Source: Paracoccaceae bacterium (GTDB taxonomy: Bacteria; Pseudomonadota; Alphaproteobacteria; Rhodobacterales; Rhodobacteraceae). Taken from it: a stretch of DNA of 64,000 nt. Below the pieces are notes generated by a model. The model was not told the origin of the DNA and did no database searches. It worked only from the letters and a program-made list of their open reading frames with translations. Below are positions 37,347 to 45,156 of the stretch, in pieces. Each line of letters begins with the position of its first letter. Position 1 is the stretch's first letter. The DNA lies in contig JAIXZW010000004.1 in the NCBI GenBank assembly GCA_027489375.1, positions 124,001 to 188,000 on the forward strand, written 5' to 3'. A program made the translations under genes and the position numbers.

Positions 37347-38291
37347 TCAGCGCACGCCCCAGTCATGGATGAAACCCTGCGATACGCCGCTGCCCAGACG
37401 CCACGAAACCGCATAGTCTGGCCAATCAAGGCAGACGGCGTTCCCCGGCCGAGAAAGGACCGCCCCCGGTTCGCCCTGCAGTTTGTAATGGCCAAAGAAC
37501 ACCGGCGCCGCGGCGTCCGGGTAGAACTCCACCCGGTCACTTGCGGGGATCGGGGTATCGGGCAGTTCCATCGGATCGGGCACCGACAGGGCCGCGCTGC
37601 GATAGGTCTGGGGACCGCCGCTCTGCCACCATGACAGGCGCATCTGCCCGCGCCACGTGCCGTGAAAATCGCGAAAGCCTGCGCCGGACGGCAGGTCGAT
37701 CTCTGGGCCCTTCACGGTCGTTGCGACAGCGCCAGCAAAGTCCGTCTCTTCCAGCGCGACTTCCTGCAAATCCGCCTCTGTCAAGGTCAGGGTGGGTCGA
37801 CGCGCGGCAATCACCGACAACGCGCGCGCCGACCAGCAGGCATGCACGATGCGGAAATCGGCAAGATCCAGCGCCAGCGGCAGGCTGAGAAACCACGCAA
37901 GCACACTGCGGCGGGCATCGTCATCGTCAGGATATTCGGCCAGAAAACTGCCATGTTGTTGGCGGTTCTTGGCGGTATGGGCGCGCATCCAGCCATCCTG
38001 CTCGGCCCCCCAGGCCGTGCCCCTTGTATGGTAGAGAATGGCATTCAATTCATGATTGCCCATGACCGCGATGGCATCGCCCGCATCATGAAGGGTGCGG
38101 ACAACCTTCAGCACCTCGCGGTTCTGTGGGCCTGCGTCGATGAAATCCCCCAGAAATGCCGCGCGATGGCCCAAGGGCGGACGCCAGCGTGTTTCGCCGG
38201 CGATGGTGGTCTTGCGATAGCCAAGGGCAAGCAATGTCTTTTCCAACCGTGAAAGATCGGCGTGAATGTCGGGGATGATGTCATGGATCAT
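37347..38291 (-). CDS. Calcineurin-like metallophosphoesterase, PP2A/ApaH-like
   Basis: A 314-residue phosphoesterase with the PPP-type pattern: PDIHAD near residue 7, LGDFIDAGPQN, MGNHELNAI, a His in IVHACWSAR and VFFGHYKLQG near the end. GDxxDxGP and GNHE are characteristic of Ap4A hydrolases and protein phosphatases rather than of the first phosphoesterase in this operon. GGAGAACTGAG precedes the ATG; the same 15-nt block precedes the Nudix gene. It is separated from the nuclease-like gene by 104 bp and from the Nudix gene by 36 bp. Confidence 0.82.
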   Translation of the reverse strand: MIHDIIPDIHADLSRLEKTLLALGYRKTTIAGETRWRPPLGHRAAFLGDFIDAGPQNREVLKVVRTLHDAGDAIAVMGNHELNAILYHTRGTAWGAEQDGWMRAHTAKNRQQHGSFLAEYPDDDDARRSVLAWFLSLPLALDLADFRIVHACWSARALSVIAARRPTLTLTEADLQEVALEETDFAGAVATTVKGPEIDLPSGAGFRDFHGTWRGQMRLSWWQSGGPQTYRSAALSVPDPMELPDTPIPASDRVEFYPDAAAPVFFGHYKLQGEPGAVLSRPGNAVCLDWPDYAVSWRLGSGVSQGFIHDWGVR

Positions 38292-38327
38292 CTCAGTTCT
38301 CCGGTTTCCTTTTGATAGTTTTCATGT

Positions 38328-39611
38328 TCATTCGTGCGCTGCCTGCCAGGCAAAATCGGCCAGCGTGGTACCGGGATGCAGCACCTCATTACTGCCCAGA
38401 AACACCGTCACCGCCCATTCATGTAGGGCGTTCAGTTGTGGCAGGGCATGGCCGTGCCAATCGGCGGCGGGGTCGGCTTCAAAGGCCATCACCAGATCGC
38501 GGGCTTTCAGGAACAGCGCGAACAGCGCCTCGGAAACGGTTGCGTCCAACCCCTCCGGCGCCTTGCCGATCAGGAAGGCCCGAGTCAGAGTGCGGCCAAG
38601 CCCCTCGGCGCAGTGCCAGCCGTCGGTGCGGGTATAGCTGTCATCGCCAGTGAATTGATGCGCAGTCACCGCAAGCACGTCTTGCAGGCTGTCATAGCTG
38701 CCCTCGCCCTTGGCAAAGGCCACGGCGGCGGTGAATACCCCCTGCAGCAGATCGCGCACCACCGGGGGCGCGCCAAGGTAATTCGGCTTGGCCAGCACCT
38801 GGAACGCCTCAAGGAACGCATCGCCGGGCGGGGCGTCCGGGGCATGGATGAACAGGTCGTCGATCAAGGCAATCACCTGCGCCGCATCGGCCACATCATC
38901 GGTTTCCGTGAATTGCGTGGGATCGTGGTTGGCCCAGGCAAAAACCGCGCGCAGCCCGGCCGGATCGGGGGCGAAGGTCACGCGATAGATGCAATTGCCG
39001 GTCCAGCTGCGGTGCAGATGCAGCACGGTGCCATCAAACCAGGCGAACCATTTCTCCTCCATCGCAGCGGGGATATAGCCTTTGGCGATGCGGGCGACGG
39101 CAAGGGCGTTATAGGTCCGATCCAACATCAGCTTACGGCGCGTCTTGGGCAGCGGGTGAATTTCCCAATCCAGCGCGCAGGCCGGGGCACGGTCGGCCCA
39201 TGTGCTGCGCGACAGCCAAAGGCGCAGCGCGGCGATCACCGCAAGGTCACGATCCCGCGCCACCGGGTGCCAGCTTTGCCGGATCAGATCCTCGGCCGCG
39301 TCCAGATCGACCCAGCGGGTGGCCGCGGTGCGGGCGCTGTATTTGCCGGGCCGCCCCAGCGCACCCAGCACGAAGAACCCGGTTGAGGACGCCGTGCCGG
39401 GAAACACTCCCTCCAGCGCGCCCAGCACCATGCTGTTCCACCCCAAGCGCTCGCGTACGGCGCGGCGGGCGTTTTCCTCGGGTTTCTCGCCGGGGGCAGA
39501 GTGGGTCTTGGCGAAGGTCCAGACATAGCCGCCCTGATGCCCGGCGGATTCGCGCATCAGGATCTGCTGGTTCTGGCGGATCAGCAGCCCGCCCCAGGTA
39601 TCGGGTGTCAT
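38328..39611 (-). CDS. Degenerate Nudix-domain protein with unknown C-terminal domains
   Basis: A 427-residue protein. Residues 1-130 form a Nudix-like domain. The box at 41-58 reads GEKPEENARRAVRERLGW, in which REUXEE has become RAVRER, so two metal-binding Glu positions are Ala and Arg. Residues 186-211 hold a striking aromatic/basic block (EEKWFAWFDGTVLHLHRSWT, then GNCIYRV) in a small beta domain. Residues 240-425 are mostly helical and unrecognised. It starts at the ATG 2 bp after the upstream gene's stop, with GGAGAACTGAG in front; an earlier in-frame Met lies inside that gene. It may bind rather than cleave ADP-ribose-like ligands. Confidence 0.7.
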   Translation of the reverse strand: MTPDTWGGLLIRQNQQILMRESAGHQGGYVWTFAKTHSAPGEKPEENARRAVRERLGWNSMVLGALEGVFPGTASSTGFFVLGALGRPGKYSARTAATRWVDLDAAEDLIRQSWHPVARDRDLAVIAALRLWLSRSTWADRAPACALDWEIHPLPKTRRKLMLDRTYNALAVARIAKGYIPAAMEEKWFAWFDGTVLHLHRSWTGNCIYRVTFAPDPAGLRAVFAWANHDPTQFTETDDVADAAQVIALIDDLFIHAPDAPPGDAFLEAFQVLAKPNYLGAPPVVRDLLQGVFTAAVAFAKGEGSYDSLQDVLAVTAHQFTGDDSYTRTDGWHCAEGLGRTLTRAFLIGKAPEGLDATVSEALFALFLKARDLVMAFEADPAADWHGHALPQLNALHEWAVTVFLGSNEVLHPGTTLADFAWQAAHE

Positions 39612-39612
39612 C

Positions 39613-41346
39613 TCAGTTCTCCTCTGCAAGGGTCAGCAGGGCCTCGGCCAGCGGGAGGGCCCGGTCGGGCCAAAGCGTGGCCGGGCGCGGGCGCGGGCCA
39701 CCGGGGCGGCAGGTCAGCACCGCATGCCGCCAGCGCAGCGGCACCGCCGCCCGGCCCTGTGCCGCGCCCAACAAGGCGCCGCAGATGGCCGCGTTGGTAT
39801 CCGTATCGCCCCCCGCCGCCACGGTCGCCCGCAGCGCCGGTTCCAGCGCCTGCCCCGCCGCCAACTGATGAAAGGCGTTCTGCAGCGCGATCAGCACCCA
39901 GCCCATGTTGCGCTGATACTCTGCCGGTGGCGCGTGACGGGCAGCTTGCAGACAGGCGCGCACCGCAGGGTCGCTGGCGTGATGCAGGGCGACCTCGGCC
40001 ATGGTTGCGCCATCCGCCCCGGCAATCCCCGCCGCAATCGCTGCGGCGAAGGCCGCAGAGGCGGCCCGGCACACCGGGCTTGGATGGGTCAGCCCCGCGT
40101 CCTCCGCCGCCCAATCCGCCGCGCGGGCCGGATGACCGGCGCAGGCGATGCCGATTGGCGCCACCCGCATCAGCGCGCCATTGGCCTGGCTGTCTGACAC
40201 CGAGCGTCCGCCGCGCGCCAGCGCCGCGATCCCGCCCGAGGTGGTGGAGCCGATGTCGAACGGCCCCGATCGCCGCCAGCCGACATAGGCCGCGGCCACC
40301 GCCCGCGCCTCAAACCCGCGCGCCGCCAGCAGGGCGCCCGCAAGGGACAGTGCCATTTCACCGTCATCCGTCGGCTGCCCGGCGATCAGGTTCCAGGTGC
40401 CACCATCAATCAGATCGCGCGGCCCGCCGGGATGGCGCCGGGCGATTTCCGCGGCCGATTGGAACTCGACCTGCGACCCCAAGGCATCGCCCGCCAAAAG
40501 CCCCAGCAGACAGCCCTGCGCCTTCGCCAGCCGGCCCGCATCGGCCACCCGCGCGGCAAGCAAGGCCGGGCGGGCGGGGGCCGCCACGTGGCGCGGCGGG
40601 TCAGCCAGCAGCCGCGCCACCACCGCGGCATCGCCGCCGATAACGCCGGAAAACGCCGCGCGCCGCAGGTCGATGGGCTGGCCGCGCAGATCGACGGCGA
40701 TCTGTCCCGCCCCTTTCAGCAGCGCAAGCCCCCCGGCGATATCCCAGGCGGCAAGGCCACGGGTATGGCTGGTCGCGGCGGCCACCTCGCCCACCGCCGC
40801 CAAGGCCAACCGGAAGGCCGGGCTGGGCAGCGGCAGGGCGCGCAGGCCGGGCGCCGAGACAAGGCCCGCAAGACCCACCGCCACCACCGGCGCGGCAAAG
40901 CCCGCATCTGCCACCACCGGGCGGCCGTTGCGGGACAGGGCCGCGCCTTCGGCCCAGGCGATCATCTCGCCATCGTCATCCGGCCAGAGCGGCGCATGCA
41001 CCACCCCCAGCACCGGATCACCCTGCCGCAAAAGCGCCACCGACACTGCCGATCCGCGATGCCCGGCCAGAAAATCCGCCGTGCCATCCTGCGGATCCAC
41101 CACCCAGTCCCACCCGTCACGACTGGCAAGCGCTTCGGTTTCCTCGCCGCGCCACCCACAGGGCAAAAGCGCCAAGAGCCGCGCCTTCAGACGATGTTCC
41201 ACTTCGGTATCAATCGCGGCCTTGCTGCCCGCGCCGCGGGGGCCGCCGGGGCGGTGGAACTCGGCCCGGATCATGGCGCCCGCTTCGGCAATGGCGTCGA
41301 TCACCAAGGGCAACAGGCCGGCGGGGGCAATCTGGGTCTGGATCAT
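39613..41346 (-). CDS. Inositol-monophosphatase / ADP-ribosylglycohydrolase fusion
   Basis: A 577-residue two-enzyme fusion. Residues 1-255 are an IMPase/CysQ-type phosphatase: GEET at 67-70, VVDPQDGTADF at 82-92 and WDIAGG at 201-206 are the three metal-site motifs. Residues 275-570 are an ADP-ribosylglycohydrolase (DraG/ARH class): GCLLGLLAGDALG at 278-290, TDDGEM at 326-331 and GGDTDTNAAICGALLGA near 512-528. The joined activities could remove ADP-ribose from a target and then dephosphorylate a nucleotide product. It is the first gene of the operon. GAGGATGCC precedes the ATG. It is noticeably richer in G+C than its neighbours. Confidence 0.85.
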   Translation of the reverse strand: MIQTQIAPAGLLPLVIDAIAEAGAMIRAEFHRPGGPRGAGSKAAIDTEVEHRLKARLLALLPCGWRGEETEALASRDGWDWVVDPQDGTADFLAGHRGSAVSVALLRQGDPVLGVVHAPLWPDDDGEMIAWAEGAALSRNGRPVVADAGFAAPVVAVGLAGLVSAPGLRALPLPSPAFRLALAAVGEVAAATSHTRGLAAWDIAGGLALLKGAGQIAVDLRGQPIDLRRAAFSGVIGGDAAVVARLLADPPRHVAAPARPALLAARVADAGRLAKAQGCLLGLLAGDALGSQVEFQSAAEIARRHPGGPRDLIDGGTWNLIAGQPTDDGEMALSLAGALLAARGFEARAVAAAYVGWRRSGPFDIGSTTSGGIAALARGGRSVSDSQANGALMRVAPIGIACAGHPARAADWAAEDAGLTHPSPVCRAASAAFAAAIAAGIAGADGATMAEVALHHASDPAVRACLQAARHAPPAEYQRNMGWVLIALQNAFHQLAAGQALEPALRATVAAGGDTDTNAAICGALLGAAQGRAAVPLRWRHAVLTCRPGGPRPRPATLWPDRALPLAEALLTLAEEN

Positions 41347-41398
41347 GGCATCCTCATCTGTTTCGATGGGCCCAGAATGGCATGGGCCAATGGGCGCT

Positions 41399-41421
41399 GC
41401 GGAAAGCTCGGAATTTTCCGC
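41399..41421. promoter_or_regulatory. Inverted repeat in the divergent promoter region
   Basis: GCGGAAA (41399-41405) and TTTCCGC (41415-41421) form 7-bp arms around a 9-bp spacer. The element lies in the 89-bp gap between the ADP-ribosylglycohydrolase-fusion operon (minus) and the resolvase-like gene (plus), immediately before the latter's ribosome binding site. It is a possible operator or a leader hairpin. Confidence 0.4.
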
Positions 41422-41435
41422 ATCTGGGGGGAAGG

Positions 41436-42056
41436 ATGGACAAGGCGATCGGGTTTTACTGGACCCTTCCGGTGCCCTGGGCGGGCTTCACCACGCTGTC
41501 CGCCAACGTCGATCAAGCAGCCACGCAAAGCCGCACCATCCGCTATCAACGCGCCCTGATCCGCCGCCACGCCAAGGAAAACCGCATGGACCTCGTGCAT
41601 GAAGCTGTGTTTCTGGAAATCTCCCCCGACCGCGGCAGCGCTGCGGTGAAAGAGGCGCTGCAGGCCATCGCCGCCGTGGCCGAGGCAAACGAGGCCATCG
41701 TGCTGGTGGTCGACTTCGCCGCGGTGCAGAACTGGCGCAGCCATCGGCCGCTCCGCGATGAGGCGGGCGACTTCGGCCTGACAGTGGAGATGGTCTACCC
41801 CGACGAGATCACGATCGACGGCAGACCCTTCGACCCGGCCCTGCACTTTGAAGACTGGCGTAAAAGGCAGGCCGACTGGAGCGCAGCCAAATCCACCCGC
41901 CTCGCCACCGCACTGGCCCGCGCCGCCGAACTGCGGGCCGCCGGCGCAAGCCTCTCCAAGACCGCCGCCACCCTGAACACCGAGGGCCTGCCCAGCCCCA
42001 CCGGCAAACCCTGGACCGCCGACAACCTCCGAAAGGCAACGTTGTCACAACAATAG
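41436..42056 (+). CDS. Serine-recombinase-related protein lacking the usual catalytic motif
   Basis: A 206-residue protein. The C-terminal part (AAELRAAGASLSKTAATLNT, then GLPSPTGKPWTADNLRKA) matches the recombinase-type DNA-binding segment that follows the resolvase domain in large serine recombinases. The N-terminal 110 residues have the alternating strand/helix pattern of a resolvase domain, including the long helix that starts near SRTIRYQRALIRRH. The canonical Y-x-R-x-S nucleophile motif is not present (FYWTLPVPWAG instead). It may be a non-catalytic DNA-binding relative. The start has GGGGGGAAGG in front. Confidence 0.55.
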   Translation: MDKAIGFYWTLPVPWAGFTTLSANVDQAATQSRTIRYQRALIRRHAKENRMDLVHEAVFLEISPDRGSAAVKEALQAIAAVAEANEAIVLVVDFAAVQNWRSHRPLRDEAGDFGLTVEMVYPDEITIDGRPFDPALHFEDWRKRQADWSAAKSTRLATALARAAELRAAGASLSKTAATLNTEGLPSPTGKPWTADNLRKATLSQQ

Positions 42057-42433
42057 GGCAACAGCGCGGCCTATACCGTGCGCCGCACATCGCAGAGTTC
42101 AAAAGTGGGGTAGCCACTTTAAGCGGCAGCCTTCACGACAGCCAATTCCTCTGAACGTCTGTTCAACATTTGTCCCTGAAATTCAAGGCGACGCAACGTG
42201 AACGGCCCTTACCTGCCGTTCGGCCCGGCTCATCAGGCGACGGTAAAGCAGTCATTTTTACGACGCGCAGCGGCGATCGCAGCAATGCCGCGAAACCTTC
42301 TTTTTGGGCTGTTCGCAATCATCCATGTGACGCGCAAGTCTAGAAATAATGTCCTCCACGCCAAGTCAGAATATCTTGAAGAATTGGCTCGGGCGTTGCC
42401 AGAACACAAATTTCCAGTGCCGTCCAGTTTGGC
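42057..42433. other. Region without a recognisable gene
   Basis: These 377 bp lie between the resolvase-like gene and the convergent PRPP-synthase gene. Base composition is less GC-rich than the surroundings. Short frames exist, but none has a ribosome binding site and family features. It may be remnant DNA from an island rearrangement. Confidence 0.45.
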
Positions 42434-43324
42434 CTATTCTTTTCGCAACAGACCCGCGATGGCGGTGGCAATATCGGCCGCCATGTCGATCTTGTTGGTC
42501 CCGTGCGTAACGGTATTTGTTGTCACGATCCGACCTGCAGCGGCAGTCAGAAGCGCGTGGCTTTCCGCGGAGAAAATCGCGTGAACGGCAAGGCAGACGG
42601 GCGGCGGGTGGCCGAGTTCGGTCACATGGCGCGCGGCCGCGATCATGGTGCGCGCAGAAGATATGATGTCATCGACCAGCACTGGCGTCCGGCCTCTCAG
42701 CCGGTCCGGGTCGGGCAAGGAAATCCGCACATCAAAGTCGCCGAGACGCTCTTTTTCCAGCACCTGCCAAGGAGCGCCAGCCAGTTTCGCGACTTGAGCC
42801 ACCCATTGCTGACTTTCGACATCCGGCCCGATCAGAACCGGATTGGGCACGTCGCGGGAAATCCAGTCCGCAAGGCGTGGGGCGGCGGCAACCACCCGGC
42901 TTGCAAGGGTATACACCTCGCCCAATGAAGCATAGCGGTGGAGGTGGGGATCAACCGTGATCAGCCAGTCGAAGCTTGCCGATAGAATACGCCCAATGCT
43001 TGTGGAGGTGATGGCTTCGCCGGAATGAAAGCGACTGTCCTGCCGGAGATAACACAGATAGGGCGCAACCAATCCGACGCGGCGCGCGCCCAGTGAACGG
43101 GCGGTATCCGCAGCGAAGATCAAGGGGGCGAGCTTCGCATCGGGCCGGTCAAGCGTGCAAACCAGGATGACGTCGCGCTCCATTGGCTCGGTCAAGAGCC
43201 GCAGATAGGTCTCGCCATCTGGGAAGGTGCGGGTTTCGATATGGCCGGTCTCGGCAACGAGGTGCCTGGCCAGCGCACCGGCGAAAGCTTCGTTGCCGGG
43301 AAGCGCGTAGATCAGAGGGATCAT
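42434..43324 (-). CDS. prs: Ribose-phosphate pyrophosphokinase (PRPP synthase)
   Basis: A 296-residue PRPP synthase that makes phosphoribosyl pyrophosphate from ribose 5-phosphate and ATP. Diagnostic blocks are RTFPDGETYLRL near residue 34, YLCYLRQDSRFHSGEAIT (ATP site), DPHLHRY, and the PRPP loop VLVDDIISSARTM. It is shorter than the housekeeping enzyme (about 310-340 residues) and nearer to the archaeal type. It overlaps the phosphorylase stop by 4 bp, so the enzymes are coupled. It is probably an accessory copy in addition to a chromosomal prs gene outside the window. Confidence 0.87.
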   Translation of the reverse strand: MIPLIYALPGNEAFAGALARHLVAETGHIETRTFPDGETYLRLLTEPMERDVILVCTLDRPDAKLAPLIFAADTARSLGARRVGLVAPYLCYLRQDSRFHSGEAITSTSIGRILSASFDWLITVDPHLHRYASLGEVYTLASRVVAAAPRLADWISRDVPNPVLIGPDVESQQWVAQVAKLAGAPWQVLEKERLGDFDVRISLPDPDRLRGRTPVLVDDIISSARTMIAAARHVTELGHPPPVCLAVHAIFSAESHALLTAAAGRIVTTNTVTHGTNKIDMAADIATAIAGLLRKE

Positions 43325-44847
43325 TGGACTGGTTCCTTCGCTTTGAGCAAGATTGGCGCGGCAACCGTGTTCGCATAAGCCAAGGCGTAATCAAGTTCAG
43401 CTGGCGTCTCGGCATGGACTTCGAACAGCGGCTGAGCCGCTGTCACCCGATCGCCCTGCCTGACCAAAAGCCTGATCCCGGCGGATTTCTGGGCGGGCGC
43501 TCCGGCAAGTTTCGCCACTTTGGCCAGCGCGCGGTTGTCCACCGACGTAATCCACCCGGCAGCGGGGGCCAGCCACGGCCGTCGCTGGGCGGCGACTGCA
43601 GGCTGGCGCATGCCGCCTTGTGCATCGCAGATGCGCTGGAACTTGACCCAGGCCTGACCGTTGCGCAGGGTCGCAAGCGCCAGCGCTTCGCCCGCGCCCG
43701 GCACGCAATGATTGACAAGTTCCAGCACAGCCCCAGCCAGCGTGCAGGCGCGGGCCTGCAAGTCTGCCGGAAACCCGGGGTCTTGCCGCAGCACCGCCAG
43801 CACGTCGCGCGCCTCCAGCGCAGGGCCAACTCCGCTGCCGACCGGCTGGCTGCCATCCGAGATCAGGGCCCGAGCGGTAATGCCAAAGGACTTGGCAACC
43901 GCGATCAACCGCGCCGCCAAGACCTCTGCCGCAGCCAAACTGCGCAGCTTGGCGGTTGGGCCGACCGGCAGGTCCAAGACGAGATGGCTCGCACCGGCGG
44001 CGACCTTTTTGGAAAGGACCGAGGCGACCAATTGCCCCTCGGAATCCAGATCCAGCACCCGCTCGACCCGGATCAGCAGATCATCCGCCGGGCTGAGGTT
44101 GACGGCGCCGCCCCAGACGACGCAGCCCCCCTCCTGCTCCACCACGCGGCGGATGGCGCGCAGATCGAGGTCGACCGGTGCCAGTGTCTCCATCGTGTCG
44201 GCAGTGCCTGCGGGCGAGGTGATCGCGCGCGACGATGTCTTGGGCATGGTAAGGCCAAGCGCCGCGACGATGGCCACCACGATTGGGGTCGTGCGGTTGC
44301 CGGGAAGGCCGCCGATGCAATGCTTGTCGACAATCGGCCCGACGCCCCAGTCAAGTCGCTGTCCGGCTTTGACCATCACGCGAGTCAGCGCGGTGGTCTC
44401 GGCCTCATCCAGCGGGAAGGCAGAGCCGGCGGTCAGGAAAGCGGCCGTTTCAATCACCGAATAGCGCCCGCTTGCCACATCCGCGATAATCCCGGCGTAT
44501 TGGGTTTCGTCCAGCCGTTTGCCGAAGATGCGCGCCCGGACGTCGCTGAAGGAATGGAGCGGCGGCGGATGCGAAACCGCGATCCGCGCGCCTTCGACGA
44601 TACCCAGCTTATGCCAGGCCAGTTCGGACAACCCCGCCTCGCCTTGGTCGAGCAAGTCCGACGTCACCTGATAAAGCGTCGCCACCACGCTGTTGCCGCC
44701 CGCACGGAGCAGCACCCGAGCGCGCGAGCCAAGACCCTCGGCGCGGCAGACGTGGCAATCTTCGCGCATGAAGACCACGGCCTCGTCCGCCGTTACAATT
44801 CCCATACGGCGCGCCTTGAGACCGTGGTTCGAATGAACATCGCTCAT
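43321..44847 (-). CDS. AMP/thymidine phosphorylase-family enzyme
   Basis: A 508-residue member of the thymidine phosphorylase superfamily, of the archaeal AMP-phosphorylase branch. The extra N-terminal domain (about 1-90) precedes the glycosyltransferase fold. The phosphate-binding and catalytic region includes VDKHCIGGLPGNRTTPIV, SSRAITSPAGTADTMETL and VVWGGAVNLSPAD. AMP phosphorylase splits nucleoside 5'-monophosphates into base and ribose 1,5-bisphosphate. I start at 44847, where ATGA overlaps the upstream gene's stop; an in-frame Met at 44886 lies inside that gene. The PRPP synthase gene downstream is also coupled. Confidence 0.83.
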   Translation of the reverse strand: MSDVHSNHGLKARRMGIVTADEAVVFMREDCHVCRAEGLGSRARVLLRAGGNSVVATLYQVTSDLLDQGEAGLSELAWHKLGIVEGARIAVSHPPPLHSFSDVRARIFGKRLDETQYAGIIADVASGRYSVIETAAFLTAGSAFPLDEAETTALTRVMVKAGQRLDWGVGPIVDKHCIGGLPGNRTTPIVVAIVAALGLTMPKTSSRAITSPAGTADTMETLAPVDLDLRAIRRVVEQEGGCVVWGGAVNLSPADDLLIRVERVLDLDSEGQLVASVLSKKVAAGASHLVLDLPVGPTAKLRSLAAAEVLAARLIAVAKSFGITARALISDGSQPVGSGVGPALEARDVLAVLRQDPGFPADLQARACTLAGAVLELVNHCVPGAGEALALATLRNGQAWVKFQRICDAQGGMRQPAVAAQRRPWLAPAAGWITSVDNRALAKVAKLAGAPAQKSAGIRLLVRQGDRVTAAQPLFEVHAETPAELDYALAYANTVAAPILLKAKEPVQ

Positions 44848-45077
44848 GCCGGAACCACCCGTTCTATGGGCGGCGGAAGGTGGCACGCCCAGCCGGGTTC
44901 TATTGCGATCCGCTGCTGCAACGCTGCTGCCTCCACAGGCTTGCCATGGACGATGAATGTGGCGGGCGGGCGGCGGCGAAAGCCAACGAGCCAGCGCAGA
45001 AACTTGTAGGCATCGGCAGACAGCATCGGCAGGTTGACGGTGCCAGCGGTGCCGAAGAAGCTGAAGGAAACGGGCAT
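44844..45077 (-). pseudogene. Internally deleted beta-CASP MBL-fold RNase-like gene
   Basis: Only 77 codons remain. The first 14 residues (MPVSFSFFGTAGTV) are the usual beginning of RNase J/CPSF-type MBL proteins, and the remaining residues (FIVHGKPVEAAALQQRI, then EPGWACHLPPPIE) are their usual end, the RMMBL region. The 350-400 residues between, with all zinc-binding motifs, are missing, yet the frame is kept. The end overlaps the phosphorylase start (ATGA). AAGGG lies in front of the ATG. It may be retained only because it couples translation to the next gene. Confidence 0.7.
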
Positions 45078-45156
45078 CTGCAAACCCTTACGGTTCCGGG
45101 AAAACATTCGGTCTGAGTGGGGCCCGCAGTTGGGCCCCCACAGGTTCAACCCAAAG

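Noticed and set aside
42198..42584. 128-codon plus-strand frame after the resolvase-like gene
   Set aside because: It overlaps the PRPP synthase gene on the other strand and has no ribosome site or recognisable domain.
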